Source: Elusimicrobiales bacterium
GTDB taxonomy: Bacteria > Elusimicrobiota > Elusimicrobia > Elusimicrobiales > UBA9959
Reading direction: 5' to 3'
Length of the DNA stretch: 64,000 nt
Assembly: GCA_024681855.1 (NCBI GenBank)
Contig: JAILAB010000055.1
Coordinates: 1-64,000 of the forward strand
Positions 1-9,897 of this stretch are shown piece after piece. The notes under the pieces are model-generated. The model searched no databases. It was not told the DNA's origin and saw only the letters and a list, made by a program, of their open reading frames with translations. The position numbers and the translations under genes were made by a program. Position 1 is the first letter of the stretch, and every line of letters starts with the position of its first letter.

Positions 1-2
1 CT

Positions 3-848
3 GCCAATGCTAATGCTTTTTACATAAGCGGCAGCGCTGGCACCGTGAGCGGCGAAGATGATTACAAGGCCACGAATGTGAATGTGCTTTTGGGCATGGA
101 AAATTTTGCCATAGAGCCTTCATGGAAGAACTATTCTGATGAGAATACCAATGATTACAACACATACGCTTTGCGCCTGGCTAGGGAAACTTCCGTATAC
201 ACTCTTGGCATTTACGGCGGCCTTACTCCGGATGTGGACAGCAAGACTCCTCCTGCCACGACTTATTCTAATCAGTTTGTTGGCGCGGATTTTACCATAT
301 CCCTCAATCCGATAGGCGGCAATAATTCCAGGCTCGTCGGCCCTGGCAATCGCGGAATATCTGTCGGCGGCGACGGCATTACCCGTGTAGACGTCGGTGC
401 GGGCATTAAGTATGCGAAGCACAAAACCGAAGCGGCTGGAGCTGCGGACCTTGAAACAGAGCAGACCGAATATCAGATTTTCGCTGGCGCTAAAATACTC
501 ATGCTTAACCTTTCCGGCGGCATAACCAAATATGACTACGGCGATAGCGACAGCCCTGTTTTCGGTTATATCAATGGCGTGAACTATGCCATACTCGGAA
601 TGAGGCCTGATACTGCCTTTAACATTAAAATGGACATTCCCTTCTTCCCCATAGTTACTCCTTATCTCGGTTATTCCACCGTCAAATATGATGTTCCTGC
701 CGGAGTGAAAGATCATTCCAATAACTATGAGTTTGGCGCATATCTTGATTTCGCCATGCTTACGGCTAATGTCAGCTATCAGATAAGGGAATACGACGGG
801 CATAATGACGGCTTCCTTTCTGCCGGCGTAGGCCTTAAGTTTGAGTAA
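3..848 (+). CDS. Outer-membrane beta-barrel protein, 5' truncated by window edge
   Basis: Frame stays open upstream of the GTG at 45 to the window start (ANANAFYISGSAGTVSGEDD...); alternating beta-strand pattern, C-terminal GVGLKFE. Confidence 0.6.
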   Translation, partial: ANANAFYISGSAGTVSGEDDYKATNVNVLLGMENFAIEPSWKNYSDENTNDYNTYALRLARETSVYTLGIYGGLTPDVDSKTPPATTYSNQFVGADFTISLNPIGGNNSRLVGPGNRGISVGGDGITRVDVGAGIKYAKHKTEAAGAADLETEQTEYQIFAGAKILMLNLSGGITKYDYGDSDSPVFGYINGVNYAILGMRPDTAFNIKMDIPFFPIVTPYLGYSTVKYDVPAGVKDHSNNYEFGAYLDFAMLTANVSYQIREYDGHNDGFLSAGVGLKFE

Positions 849-888
849 TATTTTTTCATAAGCGAACGTGATTTTCACGGCATAAGAA

Positions 889-2907
889 ATGTACGAGAAT
901 CTTGCTGCCAAATATCGTCCAATGACTCTTTCTGACCTTATTGGCCAGGAAGCCGTGAAGACTACGCTTAAAAATGCGGTAAAGCTGAACCGCGTGGCTC
1001 ATTCCTATGTGTTCTATGGGCCGCGCGGCTGCGGCAAAACCACAGTGGCACGCATTCTGGCTAAAACTCTTAACTGCCATGCGCCGGATAAAAACGGAGA
1101 GCCTTGCGGAAAATGCCCTTCATGCCTGGAAATAACGGAATCCAATTCCCTTGACGTAATAGAAATTGATGCTGCCTCAAATACTGCCGTAGACAATGTG
1201 CGCAGCGTTATAGTGGAGCAGGTAAACTTTGCTCCTTCGCGCGATAAATATAAAATCTACATACTTGATGAAGTCCACATGCTTTCCAAGGGCTCTTTCA
1301 ATGCTTTGCTGAAAACTCTTGAGGAACCTCCCTCGCATGTGGTGTTCATAATGGCTACCACGGAGCAGGAGAAGGTTCCTGCCACAATATTGTCCCGCTC
1401 TCAATGTTTCCGCTTTAAATTTATTCCTGAACATGACATAGCGGAAAGGCTTAAGCATGTTGCTGAGCTTGAGAAAATTGCGATTGATTCTGAATCTTTG
1501 AGCCTTATTGCTAAGTCTTGCGGAGGAGCTATGCGCGATGCCCTTACTCTGCTTGACAGGGCTGCTTCTTTTTGCGGAAATGAAATATCAATCGGCATAC
1601 TGAATGAGCTTTTAGGCAGGCCTGACGAGGAGCTTCTGCAGCTGCTAATGCTTTCTCTGGTAAACAGGGATTCTGCTGCTCTTCATTCTTCATTTGACCG
1701 CATAATGTCTGAGGGATATGATGCCCTTACAGTATTAAGAGAGCTTAGAAATGCCCTTTCAGATGCTTTTTTTGCTATGCTGAAAGGGGAAAAAACCGGG
1801 CCGGCCAAATGGCTGCCAGCTTCTGTTTCTGCCTGGAATATTGCCAAGCTCTCCAGAAAGCTCACTGTTCTTATAAAGGAAACTCAGTATTCTGATACTC
1901 CTGCCATATCTGCGGAAGTAGGTCTTTTTACGCTTATAGACATACCGCAGGATCTGAACGCTCTTGTCAAGAGGCTTGAAGATTTGGAAAAACAGCTTGA
2001 TTTCAGCAGACAGGAAAATGATGAGCTTATTCTATACCAGTCTTCGCCATTAAAAAAAAAAGATGAGCCGAACCTAGAGGAAGCTCATGGAACAGTTGCC
2101 AGCCAGCCGGCCGCTGCTTCTTATAAGCCTTTTAATTCCGCTTCATTTGCTGAAGCCTGGAGAAAAACATTAGGGCGTATATCAGCGGAGCGGCCTACGC
2201 TTTACAATGCTCTTGCGGAATGCGGCATGCGCCATGACGATAAAGGCACTGTAACGCTGGTGGCAACGAATCCTTTTTATGCTAACAGGGTTTCTTATGC
2301 CTTGGAAACATTAAGCGAGCTGATGAGCGGCTTTCTCGGCAGGAAAATTGATTTTATTGTTACTTCCGGTGCGGCTGCGCTAAAATCTTCCGAAAAGATT
2401 AGCATGCCTTTGAATCCCGAAAACATTGCTCCGGCAGCCAGCCAGCCGGTCTTAGGCTCAGCAAAAAAAAATGAACCGCAAGCTGACAATGCTTTTTCTG
2501 ACGGGGATCCTGTTCCTGAAACAGGAGAGGAAGCTGAAATAACGGAGACTGAGGATTCTCCTTCATCGGCGGTTAATGAAAAATCTGCCGCCAATGAGGC
2601 GGTATTTAAGCCAGCCGCTGCTGTGGCAAAACCTGCAGGCAATATGTTAGGGCAGAAACAAAATTCTTATGGCAAAGGCTCTGTTAGGACTGAAGGTAAG
2701 GCAATGCCTGCTGCTCAAAATTCCAAAGGCTCTAATTTGCAAAGCGCTCATTTGACTAAGGAAAACGGAGATAAGCCGCGCGGTAATCCGGCAAGGCATA
2801 AGGCTGCCTCGCTTGAATATGTTCCGCCAGAAGAGATGCCAGCTGAGTTTTCCTCGCTTAAAGAAATTTTTGGGGCTGCGATCACAAGGATAAATAAAGT
2901 GTTATGA
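889..2907 (+). CDS. dnaX: DNA polymerase III subunits gamma/tau
   Basis: YRPMTLSDLIGQEAVKTTLKNAV, GPRGCGKTTVARILAKTLNC, zinc-finger CGKCPSC, LDEVHMLSKGSFNALLKTLEEPP. Confidence 0.97.
   Translation: MYENLAAKYRPMTLSDLIGQEAVKTTLKNAVKLNRVAHSYVFYGPRGCGKTTVARILAKTLNCHAPDKNGEPCGKCPSCLEITESNSLDVIEIDAASNTAVDNVRSVIVEQVNFAPSRDKYKIYILDEVHMLSKGSFNALLKTLEEPPSHVVFIMATTEQEKVPATILSRSQCFRFKFIPEHDIAERLKHVAELEKIAIDSESLSLIAKSCGGAMRDALTLLDRAASFCGNEISIGILNELLGRPDEELLQLLMLSLVNRDSAALHSSFDRIMSEGYDALTVLRELRNALSDAFFAMLKGEKTGPAKWLPASVSAWNIAKLSRKLTVLIKETQYSDTPAISAEVGLFTLIDIPQDLNALVKRLEDLEKQLDFSRQENDELILYQSSPLKKKDEPNLEEAHGTVASQPAAASYKPFNSASFAEAWRKTLGRISAERPTLYNALAECGMRHDDKGTVTLVATNPFYANRVSYALETLSELMSGFLGRKIDFIVTSGAAALKSSEKISMPLNPENIAPAASQPVLGSAKKNEPQADNAFSDGDPVPETGEEAEITETEDSPSSAVNEKSAANEAVFKPAAAVAKPAGNMLGQKQNSYGKGSVRTEGKAMPAAQNSKGSNLQSAHLTKENGDKPRGNPARHKAASLEYVPPEEMPAEFSSLKEIFGAAITRINKVL
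2052..2088 (+). promoter_or_regulatory. Candidate dnaX programmed frameshift/transcriptional slippage site (A10) with -1 frame TGA and downstream hairpin
   Basis: TTA-AAA-AAA-AAA-GATGAG; -1 shift reads AGA TGA; ATGAGC(2063-2068)/GCTCAT(2083-2088) stem. Confidence 0.7.
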
Positions 2908-3497
2908 AAGCATTGGACGAGCTGATTTCCGCTTTTCGCCGTTTCCCTGGCGTTGGCCCTAAGCAGGCAGAGCGTTTTGCTCTTTATGTCGTGCGCGCTT
3001 CCGGCCCTGAAATTGACCGGCTGGCGGAAATACTTCATAATGTGAAGGAAACCATAGGCTATTGCCGGGAATGCTGGGATTATACGGAAAAAGGCCTGTG
3101 CTCCATCTGCTCAGATAGCGCCAGGGATCATTCCGTTTTATGCGTGGTTGAGCGGCCACAGGATGTTGCCGCTATAGAAAAATCTAAAACATTTAATGGC
3201 GTATACCATGTGCTTCATGGTTCCATTTCTCCGCTTGCGGGAATCAATTCATCGCAGATAAAATTTAAGGAACTTGCTGAACGCGTAAAAAATTCTGGCG
3301 GCGGGTTTAAAGAGATAATACTGGCTCTCAATCCTGACTCGGAGGGGGAAGCCACTGCAATTTATATTACCAATGCCCTTAAGCCATACGGCGTTAAACT
3401 TACCAGGCTTGCATGCGGCGTGCCATTAGGCGGAGACATTGATTATATGGATGAAGTTACTTTAGGCTGTGCTCTTAGAGGAAGGACCCTTGTCTGA
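2904..3497 (+). CDS. recR: Recombination protein RecR
   Basis: FPGVGPKQAERFALYV, zinc finger CRECWDYTEKGLCSIC, Toprim region; ATGA overlap with dnaX. Confidence 0.95.
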   Translation: MKALDELISAFRRFPGVGPKQAERFALYVVRASGPEIDRLAEILHNVKETIGYCRECWDYTEKGLCSICSDSARDHSVLCVVERPQDVAAIEKSKTFNGVYHVLHGSISPLAGINSSQIKFKELAERVKNSGGGFKEIILALNPDSEGEATAIYITNALKPYGVKLTRLACGVPLGGDIDYMDEVTLGCALRGRTLV

Positions 3498-3498
3498 T

Positions 3499-5469
3499 AT
3501 GCTGCTTTCTTATTATAAAAGGCCCTTGGTCATATTGTTAATTCTGCTATGCGGGCTTATAATTGCCTTTAAAAAGCATTTCGTAAAGCCTCCTGATATG
3601 CCTAAGTTCAGCATGCCGAGGCTTGGCGCGCTTGTTGAAGGCCGAATAGCAGAATACCCCGTGAACAGTAACGGAAAATATCGTTTTGAGCTGGATAATG
3701 TTTCTGTATACCATAAGCCGATAAAATCTTCGCTCATGGCATATACCAATGACATAAAAGGCCTGTCGTTTGGTGACAGAATAGGTTTTGTGGCCGATCT
3801 TTACGAGCCCTCAAAAAATTATATCCCGGGCGGCCTGAATTGGGCATCTTATCTTTTCAAGCGCGGCATAAGCGCAGAAGCCAGGGCTGTTTCCCCGATT
3901 GATTCCATAAGCCCTGCACCTAAATACATTCAGGCGGCTTCAAATTTCCGCAGCCGCATTCTAAACGCTTTTTTGAAAAATCTGCCTGAGCAGGAAGCCG
4001 CCGTGCTTTCCGGCATAGTCATTGGGGAAAAACGCAGCGTTGATGAGAAAATCAAGGAGGCTTTCCAGAAATCTGGAGCAATGCATTTGCTGGTTGCCTC
4101 TGGCTCAAATGTGGGCTTTGTTGCGGTTATGGTATATGCCGCATGCGCTGTTTTTGGGCTTCGGCGCCGCTATTCAGGCTTTCTGGCTTTGGCTGCTGCC
4201 GGTTTTTATGTGCTTGCCTGCGGCCTTGACGCTCCTCTTGTGCGGGCATACATAATGTTTGCCATAGGAATTGCTGCTTTTGCGTGCCGAAGGGAAAGCG
4301 GCGGTTTCCATTCCCTTGTGCTTGCTGCTTTTATATTAATAGTTATGTCCCCAAGGTCTTTGTTTGACATTGGCTTTCAGATGTCTTTCCTTGCCGCATA
4401 CGGTCTTATCGCAGGAACCTCTATATGGGATTCCCGCCTGCGCCATGTTTGCGATTTGCTTTTCAATTTGCGCAAAACAAAGAAAGGCATGTTCATGTCA
4501 GGCTTTGTTTATAAAATTTTAAGCTTGGCAGCCATAAGTTTCTTTGCGCAGCTGTTCCTTTATCCGCTCATGGCTGTTTATTTTCATCAGATTTCGGCAG
4601 TGTCCCTTATTTCAAATATACTGCTGGTGCCTGCGGCTGGCATAGCAATGTTTATGGGCTTTGTTTTGGCTTTCTGCTCGCCTTTTGCTCCTGCCGCAGC
4701 CGTGGTTTCGTTTTTTGTTTCAATGTTCATGAAGGTTTTCATATTTTTGATTAATCTTTTCGCAGCTTTCCCTTTAGCTTCATTTAACGTGCCGGAACCT
4801 TCTTGGCTGATTATAAGCGGTTATTATGTGCTTGCATGGACTATGCTTCATTGGCCGCTGCTTGGCTTTACCAAATATCTTTTCCCTTCCTTTGGCATTT
4901 TCCTTATTCTTGCGCAGCCTGTTTTTGGCCTGCTCGGAAACCTGAAGGTTAAGGAGCATGTGCTTTTGTTTGGCAATAGCAAAACTTCTTCCGCTCTTAT
5001 TGTTGAGAAAAAAGGAATTTTTCTTGTGAATCCGGGGCAGAACGGCAAAAAACTTGCGGATGCCGTTTATGCGGAAGGAAAATACAGCCTGAATGCCGTT
5101 CTGTTCACTTCCTTGGAAGAAAATAATTTTAAGGGGCTCGCAGAGCTTTCCCGTAAGGTTAGGATAAAAAACATATACCTTCCTTTTGGGCCTATGAATG
5201 ATGAAATGTACAATGCCCTTTCGCCAGCCCGCCATTCCGGAGCAAATATACAGCAGGTATGGCCTGTTTCCAGCGGCACTGTGCATTTGGCCTGGCCGGA
5301 GCAGGTTTACGGATATGCCGGTCGCGGAGAGCCTTATGACTGGAGGGTTTATTCCGTCATGGTAACAGGCAACGGGCGCTGCGCATCTGTTATGAAGAAT
5401 GGACGCTGGAGCACGCCTGAATGCCGTGAGCCTGGGGATCAGCTTATAACTGACATAAAATTTGAATGA
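3499..5469 (+). CDS. comEC: ComEC/Rec2-type DNA uptake protein with degenerate C-terminal MBL domain
   Basis: Competence-domain motif SGAMHLLVASGSNVGFVA, many TM segments, C-terminal beta-lactamase-like fold lacking HxDxDH; ATG at 3499 preferred over 3469. Confidence 0.85.
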   Translation: MLLSYYKRPLVILLILLCGLIIAFKKHFVKPPDMPKFSMPRLGALVEGRIAEYPVNSNGKYRFELDNVSVYHKPIKSSLMAYTNDIKGLSFGDRIGFVADLYEPSKNYIPGGLNWASYLFKRGISAEARAVSPIDSISPAPKYIQAASNFRSRILNAFLKNLPEQEAAVLSGIVIGEKRSVDEKIKEAFQKSGAMHLLVASGSNVGFVAVMVYAACAVFGLRRRYSGFLALAAAGFYVLACGLDAPLVRAYIMFAIGIAAFACRRESGGFHSLVLAAFILIVMSPRSLFDIGFQMSFLAAYGLIAGTSIWDSRLRHVCDLLFNLRKTKKGMFMSGFVYKILSLAAISFFAQLFLYPLMAVYFHQISAVSLISNILLVPAAGIAMFMGFVLAFCSPFAPAAAVVSFFVSMFMKVFIFLINLFAAFPLASFNVPEPSWLIISGYYVLAWTMLHWPLLGFTKYLFPSFGIFLILAQPVFGLLGNLKVKEHVLLFGNSKTSSALIVEKKGIFLVNPGQNGKKLADAVYAEGKYSLNAVLFTSLEENNFKGLAELSRKVRIKNIYLPFGPMNDEMYNALSPARHSGANIQQVWPVSSGTVHLAWPEQVYGYAGRGEPYDWRVYSVMVTGNGRCASVMKNGRWSTPECREPGDQLITDIKFE

Positions 5470-5565
5470 TTTGCTGCTATGGCTAATATTATGCTTTGCC
5501 ATTTGCGGCAGAGCTTAATATTAATGCCAGCCGCAGCTTATAAAGATTTATTACGGAAATTTATT

Positions 5566-7263
5566 ATGGAAAAAGAAAATACTGAATCAGAATCTAAAAG
5601 AAATTTCATTAGGGACATGATTGACCATGACAATGAGACCGGCCGCTTTGGACATAAGGTTCATACGAGATTTCCGCCTGAGCCAAATGGATATATACAT
5701 ATCGGCCATGCCAAGTCAATATGCCTTAACAGCGGAATAGCCAAGGATTATGGCGGAGAATTCAATCTCCGTTTTGATGACACTAATCCCTCTAAGGAAG
5801 ACCAGGAGTATGTTGACAATATAATTGATGACGTGAAATGGCTCACTGACGGTTTTTATAAAGGCAAAGCTCTTTTTGCGTCAGATTATTTCCCGCAGAT
5901 GTATGAATGGGCAGTGCAGCTTATAAAAGCAGGCAAGGCCTATGTGTGCGATCTTTCTCCCGAAGAAGTGAGCAGATACAGAGGGGAGCCTGGAAAGCCT
6001 GGCCGGGAAAGCCCATACCGCAACCGCACAGTTGAGGAGAACCTGGCTCTTTTTGAAAGAATGAAGAACGGTGAATTTCCGGATGGAAGCCATACGCTGC
6101 GCGCGAAAATTGACATGGCGCATCCAAATCTGAATATGCGCGATCCTGTTATGTACCGCATACTTCATGCCTCGCATCACAGGCAGGGGAACAAATGGAA
6201 TATTTATCCCATGTATGACTGGGCGCACGGGCTGGAAGACTCAATAGAGGGTATAACTCATTCAATATGCACTTTGGAATTTGAGGATCACCGCCCGCTT
6301 TATGACTGGTTCATAGATCAGCTTCCGGGCATACATCATCCGCAGCAGATTGAGTTTGCCCGCCTGAATCTCAGCTATACCGTAATGAGCAAGCGCAAAC
6401 TGCTTGAACTGGTTAAGGGCGGATATGTGGACGGCTGGGACGATCCCCGCATGCCAACAATTACCGGCATACGCCGCCGGGGATACACGGCATCTTCCAT
6501 ACGCTCATTCCTGGACGGAATAGGCGTGGCTAAATTTAACAGCACCATTGAGCTTGGCCTGCTGGAAAATGCGATACGCAATGAGCTGAATGAGAATGCC
6601 CTAAGAGCAATGGCAGTGCTAAAACCTGTAAAAATAATAATCGATAATTATCCTGACGGCCTTGTGGAAGAAATGGAAGCTTCTAATCACCCGCAGAAGC
6701 CTGAATCCGGCGTGAGAAAACTGCCGTTCTGCAAGGAAATCTACATAGAGGAAGACGATTTTCGGGAAGTGCCTCCGCCGAAGTATTTCAGGCTTGCTCC
6801 CGGGAAAGAAGTACGCCTGCGCTCCGCGTATATAGTAAAATGCGTTTCTGTGGAGAAAAATGCTGACGGCAGCATCAAAGCCGTGCATTGCACTTATGAC
6901 CCGGAAAGCCGCGGAGGCAATGCTCCCGACGGCCGCAAGATAAAAGGCACAATACATTGGGTTTCCGCCCGCCATGCCGTTAAGGCTGAAATACGCCTGT
7001 ATGACACTCTTTTTAAAGTGCCTAACCCTGAAGATGTTGAAGAAGGGCATGATTACAAGGAAAATCTTAATCCGGCATCGCTGACCAGAGTAAATGCTTA
7101 TGTAGAGCCTATGCTGGCCAAGGCAGAGAAAGGCAGCCGCTGGCAGTTTGAAAGACTGGGCTATTTCTATGTTGATCCGAAAGATTCAAAAGAGAATGCT
7201 CCGGTATTTAACCGCATAGTTACGCTAAAGGACACTTGGGCAAAACTGTCTAAGAAAAAATAA
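5566..7263 (+). CDS. glnS: Glutaminyl-tRNA synthetase
   Basis: [39 protein letters not shown] at 5566 preferred over ORF start 5479. Confidence 0.95.
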   Translation: MEKENTESESKRNFIRDMIDHDNETGRFGHKVHTRFPPEPNGYIHIGHAKSICLNSGIAKDYGGEFNLRFDDTNPSKEDQEYVDNIIDDVKWLTDGFYKGKALFASDYFPQMYEWAVQLIKAGKAYVCDLSPEEVSRYRGEPGKPGRESPYRNRTVEENLALFERMKNGEFPDGSHTLRAKIDMAHPNLNMRDPVMYRILHASHHRQGNKWNIYPMYDWAHGLEDSIEGITHSICTLEFEDHRPLYDWFIDQLPGIHHPQQIEFARLNLSYTVMSKRKLLELVKGGYVDGWDDPRMPTITGIRRRGYTASSIRSFLDGIGVAKFNSTIELGLLENAIRNELNENALRAMAVLKPVKIIIDNYPDGLVEEMEASNHPQKPESGVRKLPFCKEIYIEEDDFREVPPPKYFRLAPGKEVRLRSAYIVKCVSVEKNADGSIKAVHCTYDPESRGGNAPDGRKIKGTIHWVSARHAVKAEIRLYDTLFKVPNPEDVEEGHDYKENLNPASLTRVNAYVEPMLAKAEKGSRWQFERLGYFYVDPKDSKENAPVFNRIVTLKDTWAKLSKKK

Positions 7264-7300
7264 TTTGGAGTAAACTGTCATATTGCCAAAACAAAATTAA

Positions 7301-8140
7301 ATGAACCAAATAAAAAGCCTGGTAATGTTTTATAATTCCCAAAGGGAAAAGGCTGCTGCTTATGCAGGAGAGCTGGAAAAATTATTAATTGGCAAGGTCA
7401 TCCTGAAAAAAATCTGCGTTTTTGCGGAGCATGAAAAGCTTCAGCCGGCAGATGCAGCCTTGGCAGTGGGAGGCGATGGCACGGTGCTTCATGCTGCCAG
7501 AAATGCAGTGTCTGCCGGCATTCCTGTTTTAGGCATAAATGCGGGCAGCCTTGGTTTTTTGAGCGGCATAACAAGGGAAGACTTTATATCTGCATTGCCG
7601 GATTTTCTTTCAGGAAAGTTCGTGCAGACGGAAAGAATGCTTCTATGCGCTTCTGTTCGCCGTAAAGGAAATACTGTTTTTGGCCCTTTTCCGGCTCTTA
7701 ATGACTGCATAATAAGATGTGCAGACACCAGAGCATTTGGCTTGAAAGCCATGAGGGGGGGGCGCCTTATCACAAAGTATTTTGGAGACGGACTGATTAT
7801 AGCTACGCCAAGCGGATCAACTGCCTATAGCCTGGCTTCAAGCGGGCCTATAGCCGTTCCTGAGCAGGATCTTTTTATTCTTACGCCAATATGTCCGCAT
7901 GCGCTTACCCAGAGGCCGGTGATTCTTTCTACGGATAAAATGCTTTCTGTTGAACTTCTTGGCACAAAAAGCGGCAGCCACCGCTATAGCGTTTCTCTAG
8001 ATGGCCAGGTGGTATTTCCTTTGCGGAATGGGGATATTGTTGAAATATCAGAGCATACGCAAAAATTAAAGCTGATTGTTCCTGAATCATACGATTATTT
8101 CGCTGCTTTGCGGGCAAAGCTGAGGTGGGGGGAACGTTAA
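7301..8140 (+). CDS. nadK: NAD kinase
   Basis: GGDGTVLHAAR, GINAGSLGFL, TPSGSTAYSLASSGPI. Confidence 0.95.
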   Translation: MNQIKSLVMFYNSQREKAAAYAGELEKLLIGKVILKKICVFAEHEKLQPADAALAVGGDGTVLHAARNAVSAGIPVLGINAGSLGFLSGITREDFISALPDFLSGKFVQTERMLLCASVRRKGNTVFGPFPALNDCIIRCADTRAFGLKAMRGGRLITKYFGDGLIIATPSGSTAYSLASSGPIAVPEQDLFILTPICPHALTQRPVILSTDKMLSVELLGTKSGSHRYSVSLDGQVVFPLRNGDIVEISEHTQKLKLIVPESYDYFAALRAKLRWGER

Positions 8141-8156
8141 TCGCCCCTCTTTAAAA

Positions 8157-9809
8157 ATGCTTAATAAACTTACCATAAAGAATTTTGCTGTTATGGAGGC
8201 TTTGGAGCTTAAAGCTGAGCCTGGCCTGAACATACTGACTGGGGAAACTGGCGCGGGAAAATCAATAATACTGTCAGCGCTAGGATTTCTTCTTGGAGAG
8301 CGGGGAAGCTCTGATATTGTACGGCCTGGAACAGATTCCGCTTTTGTGGAAGGGGAATTTTCCGCATCAGCGCTGCCGGAAGCAGCCGTTAAATCTTTCA
8401 ATATTAAGAACAGTTATGTTAAAATATCCCGCTCTGCTTTTGCTAATGGCAAAAGCAAGGCTTATCTGAACGGGCATGTCATTTCAGCGGCCCGCCTTTC
8501 AGAGCTGGGCAGCCTTTTGGTGGATTTTCATGGCCAGAATGAGCATCAGAGCCTTCTTAAGCCTGAAATACAGCGGGCTCTTCTTGACAGATATGGAAAA
8601 CTGGAAAAAGAAGCTGAAACGGTTTCTTCCCTGCATTCTGAAACCATGCGTCTTCGTGCACGCCTTTCAAATGTGTCTCTCTCTGAAAGCGAGAGAGAGC
8701 GGCTTATTGATTTATACCGCTATCAGCTTAATGAGATAGAAAATGCCTCATTGAAGAAAGGTGAGAAGGAAGAGCTTGAGGCCGTATGGCCTAGAATGAA
8801 GAATGCAGACAGGCTTTCCGCATTGTCAGGCGCGGTTTTGGAACAGCTTGACGCCGCGTCGGCAGCGGCGGAAAAAGGCCTTGATAAATTTAGGCAGCTT
8901 GTCTCTGAGGATTCGCATTTTTCTGATGATGCCGGCAGGCTGGAAAGCGCAGCCATAGAGCTGCAGGACCTTTCGCAGGGACTTAAATCATATATGGAAG
9001 ATCTGCGCTCAGATCCTGAGGAAGTGAACCGCTGCCTTGCCCGCATGGAGCAGATAAAAAGAATTGAAAAAAAATATGGCGGGGATTTTGAGGCAGTGCA
9101 GAAAACTGCGGAAGATTTGCGCTCTAAAATAAACAGCCTTGAAGACATGTCTCTTGACAGGGAAGAGACGGAGAGGCTTCTTACCGAAGCGGAAAAAAAA
9201 CTTTCTTCTGCCGCCGCTGCGCTAAGCGGCAAAAGAAAATCAGCAGCCAAAAAGCTTTCAGAAGAAGTAATAAAAGAGGCAGATGGCCTGGGCTTTAAGG
9301 AAACAAGATTTTGCGCTGACGTTTTCTATGATGAAGAAAAGATAATGTCATCAGGAGGCGATCAGGTTGAATACCTTTTTACCGCAAATCCGGGGTATCC
9401 GCTGCGTCCATTGCGATATAGCGCCTCTGGAGGCGAGCTGGCGCGCATTATGCTTGCGCTAAAAAATGTGCTTGCCAGAGAAGACCGCATAGAAACTCAG
9501 GTTTTTGATGAGGTTGATACCGGCTGCGGTGCGGTAACAGGCAGGCTTGTTGGCAAAAAGCTTTTCAAGCTTTCCCAAAGCAAGCAGATTTTCTGCATAA
9601 CTCATTTAGCCCAGGTTGCCGCATTTGGCAAAAATCACATATTTGTCAAAAAAATCATTAAAAACGGAATGGCTTCCGCAGAGGCTCATAAGCTTACGGA
9701 AAAAGAGAAGGAAACAGAAATAGCGAGAATGCTTGGCGGCAAGCCTGAAGCCGATGAGCTTAGCCTTGAACAAGCGCGCAGGCTTATAAAAGAAAGCAGC
9801 CGGCTTTAA
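8157..9809 (+). CDS. recN: DNA repair protein RecN
   Basis: N-terminal LTIKNFAVMEALELKAEPGLNILTGETGAGKSIIL, SGGELARIMLALK, DEVDTGCGAVTG. Confidence 0.95.
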   Translation: MLNKLTIKNFAVMEALELKAEPGLNILTGETGAGKSIILSALGFLLGERGSSDIVRPGTDSAFVEGEFSASALPEAAVKSFNIKNSYVKISRSAFANGKSKAYLNGHVISAARLSELGSLLVDFHGQNEHQSLLKPEIQRALLDRYGKLEKEAETVSSLHSETMRLRARLSNVSLSESERERLIDLYRYQLNEIENASLKKGEKEELEAVWPRMKNADRLSALSGAVLEQLDAASAAAEKGLDKFRQLVSEDSHFSDDAGRLESAAIELQDLSQGLKSYMEDLRSDPEEVNRCLARMEQIKRIEKKYGGDFEAVQKTAEDLRSKINSLEDMSLDREETERLLTEAEKKLSSAAAALSGKRKSAAKKLSEEVIKEADGLGFKETRFCADVFYDEEKIMSSGGDQVEYLFTANPGYPLRPLRYSASGGELARIMLALKNVLAREDRIETQVFDEVDTGCGAVTGRLVGKKLFKLSQSKQIFCITHLAQVAAFGKNHIFVKKIIKNGMASAEAHKLTEKEKETEIARMLGGKPEADELSLEQARRLIKESSRL

Positions 9810-9860
9810 AAAGTCTTTCAGCGGCATTAAATTAATATGCTAAAATAAACATTATATATG

Positions 9861-9897
9861 TGCTGTACTTATTGGTACGGCAGAGAGGTTTTTTTTT
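9861..9897 (+). promoter_or_regulatory. Hairpin plus T8 run directly before the gltX ATG
   Basis: TGCTGTAC..GTACGGCA stem (one G-T pair) then GAGAGG then TTTTTTTT. Confidence 0.3.

Noticed and set aside
120-911. Long minus-strand ORF (263 aa)
   Set aside because: Antisense shadow of the outer-membrane barrel gene; no recognisable motifs
2462-2471. Second A9 run in dnaX
   Set aside because: Lies in the tau-specific tail; an extra A does not lead to a rapid stop, so less like a programmed site
4780-5502. Minus-strand ORF 240 aa
   Set aside because: Antisense to comEC; composition typical of a shadow ORF
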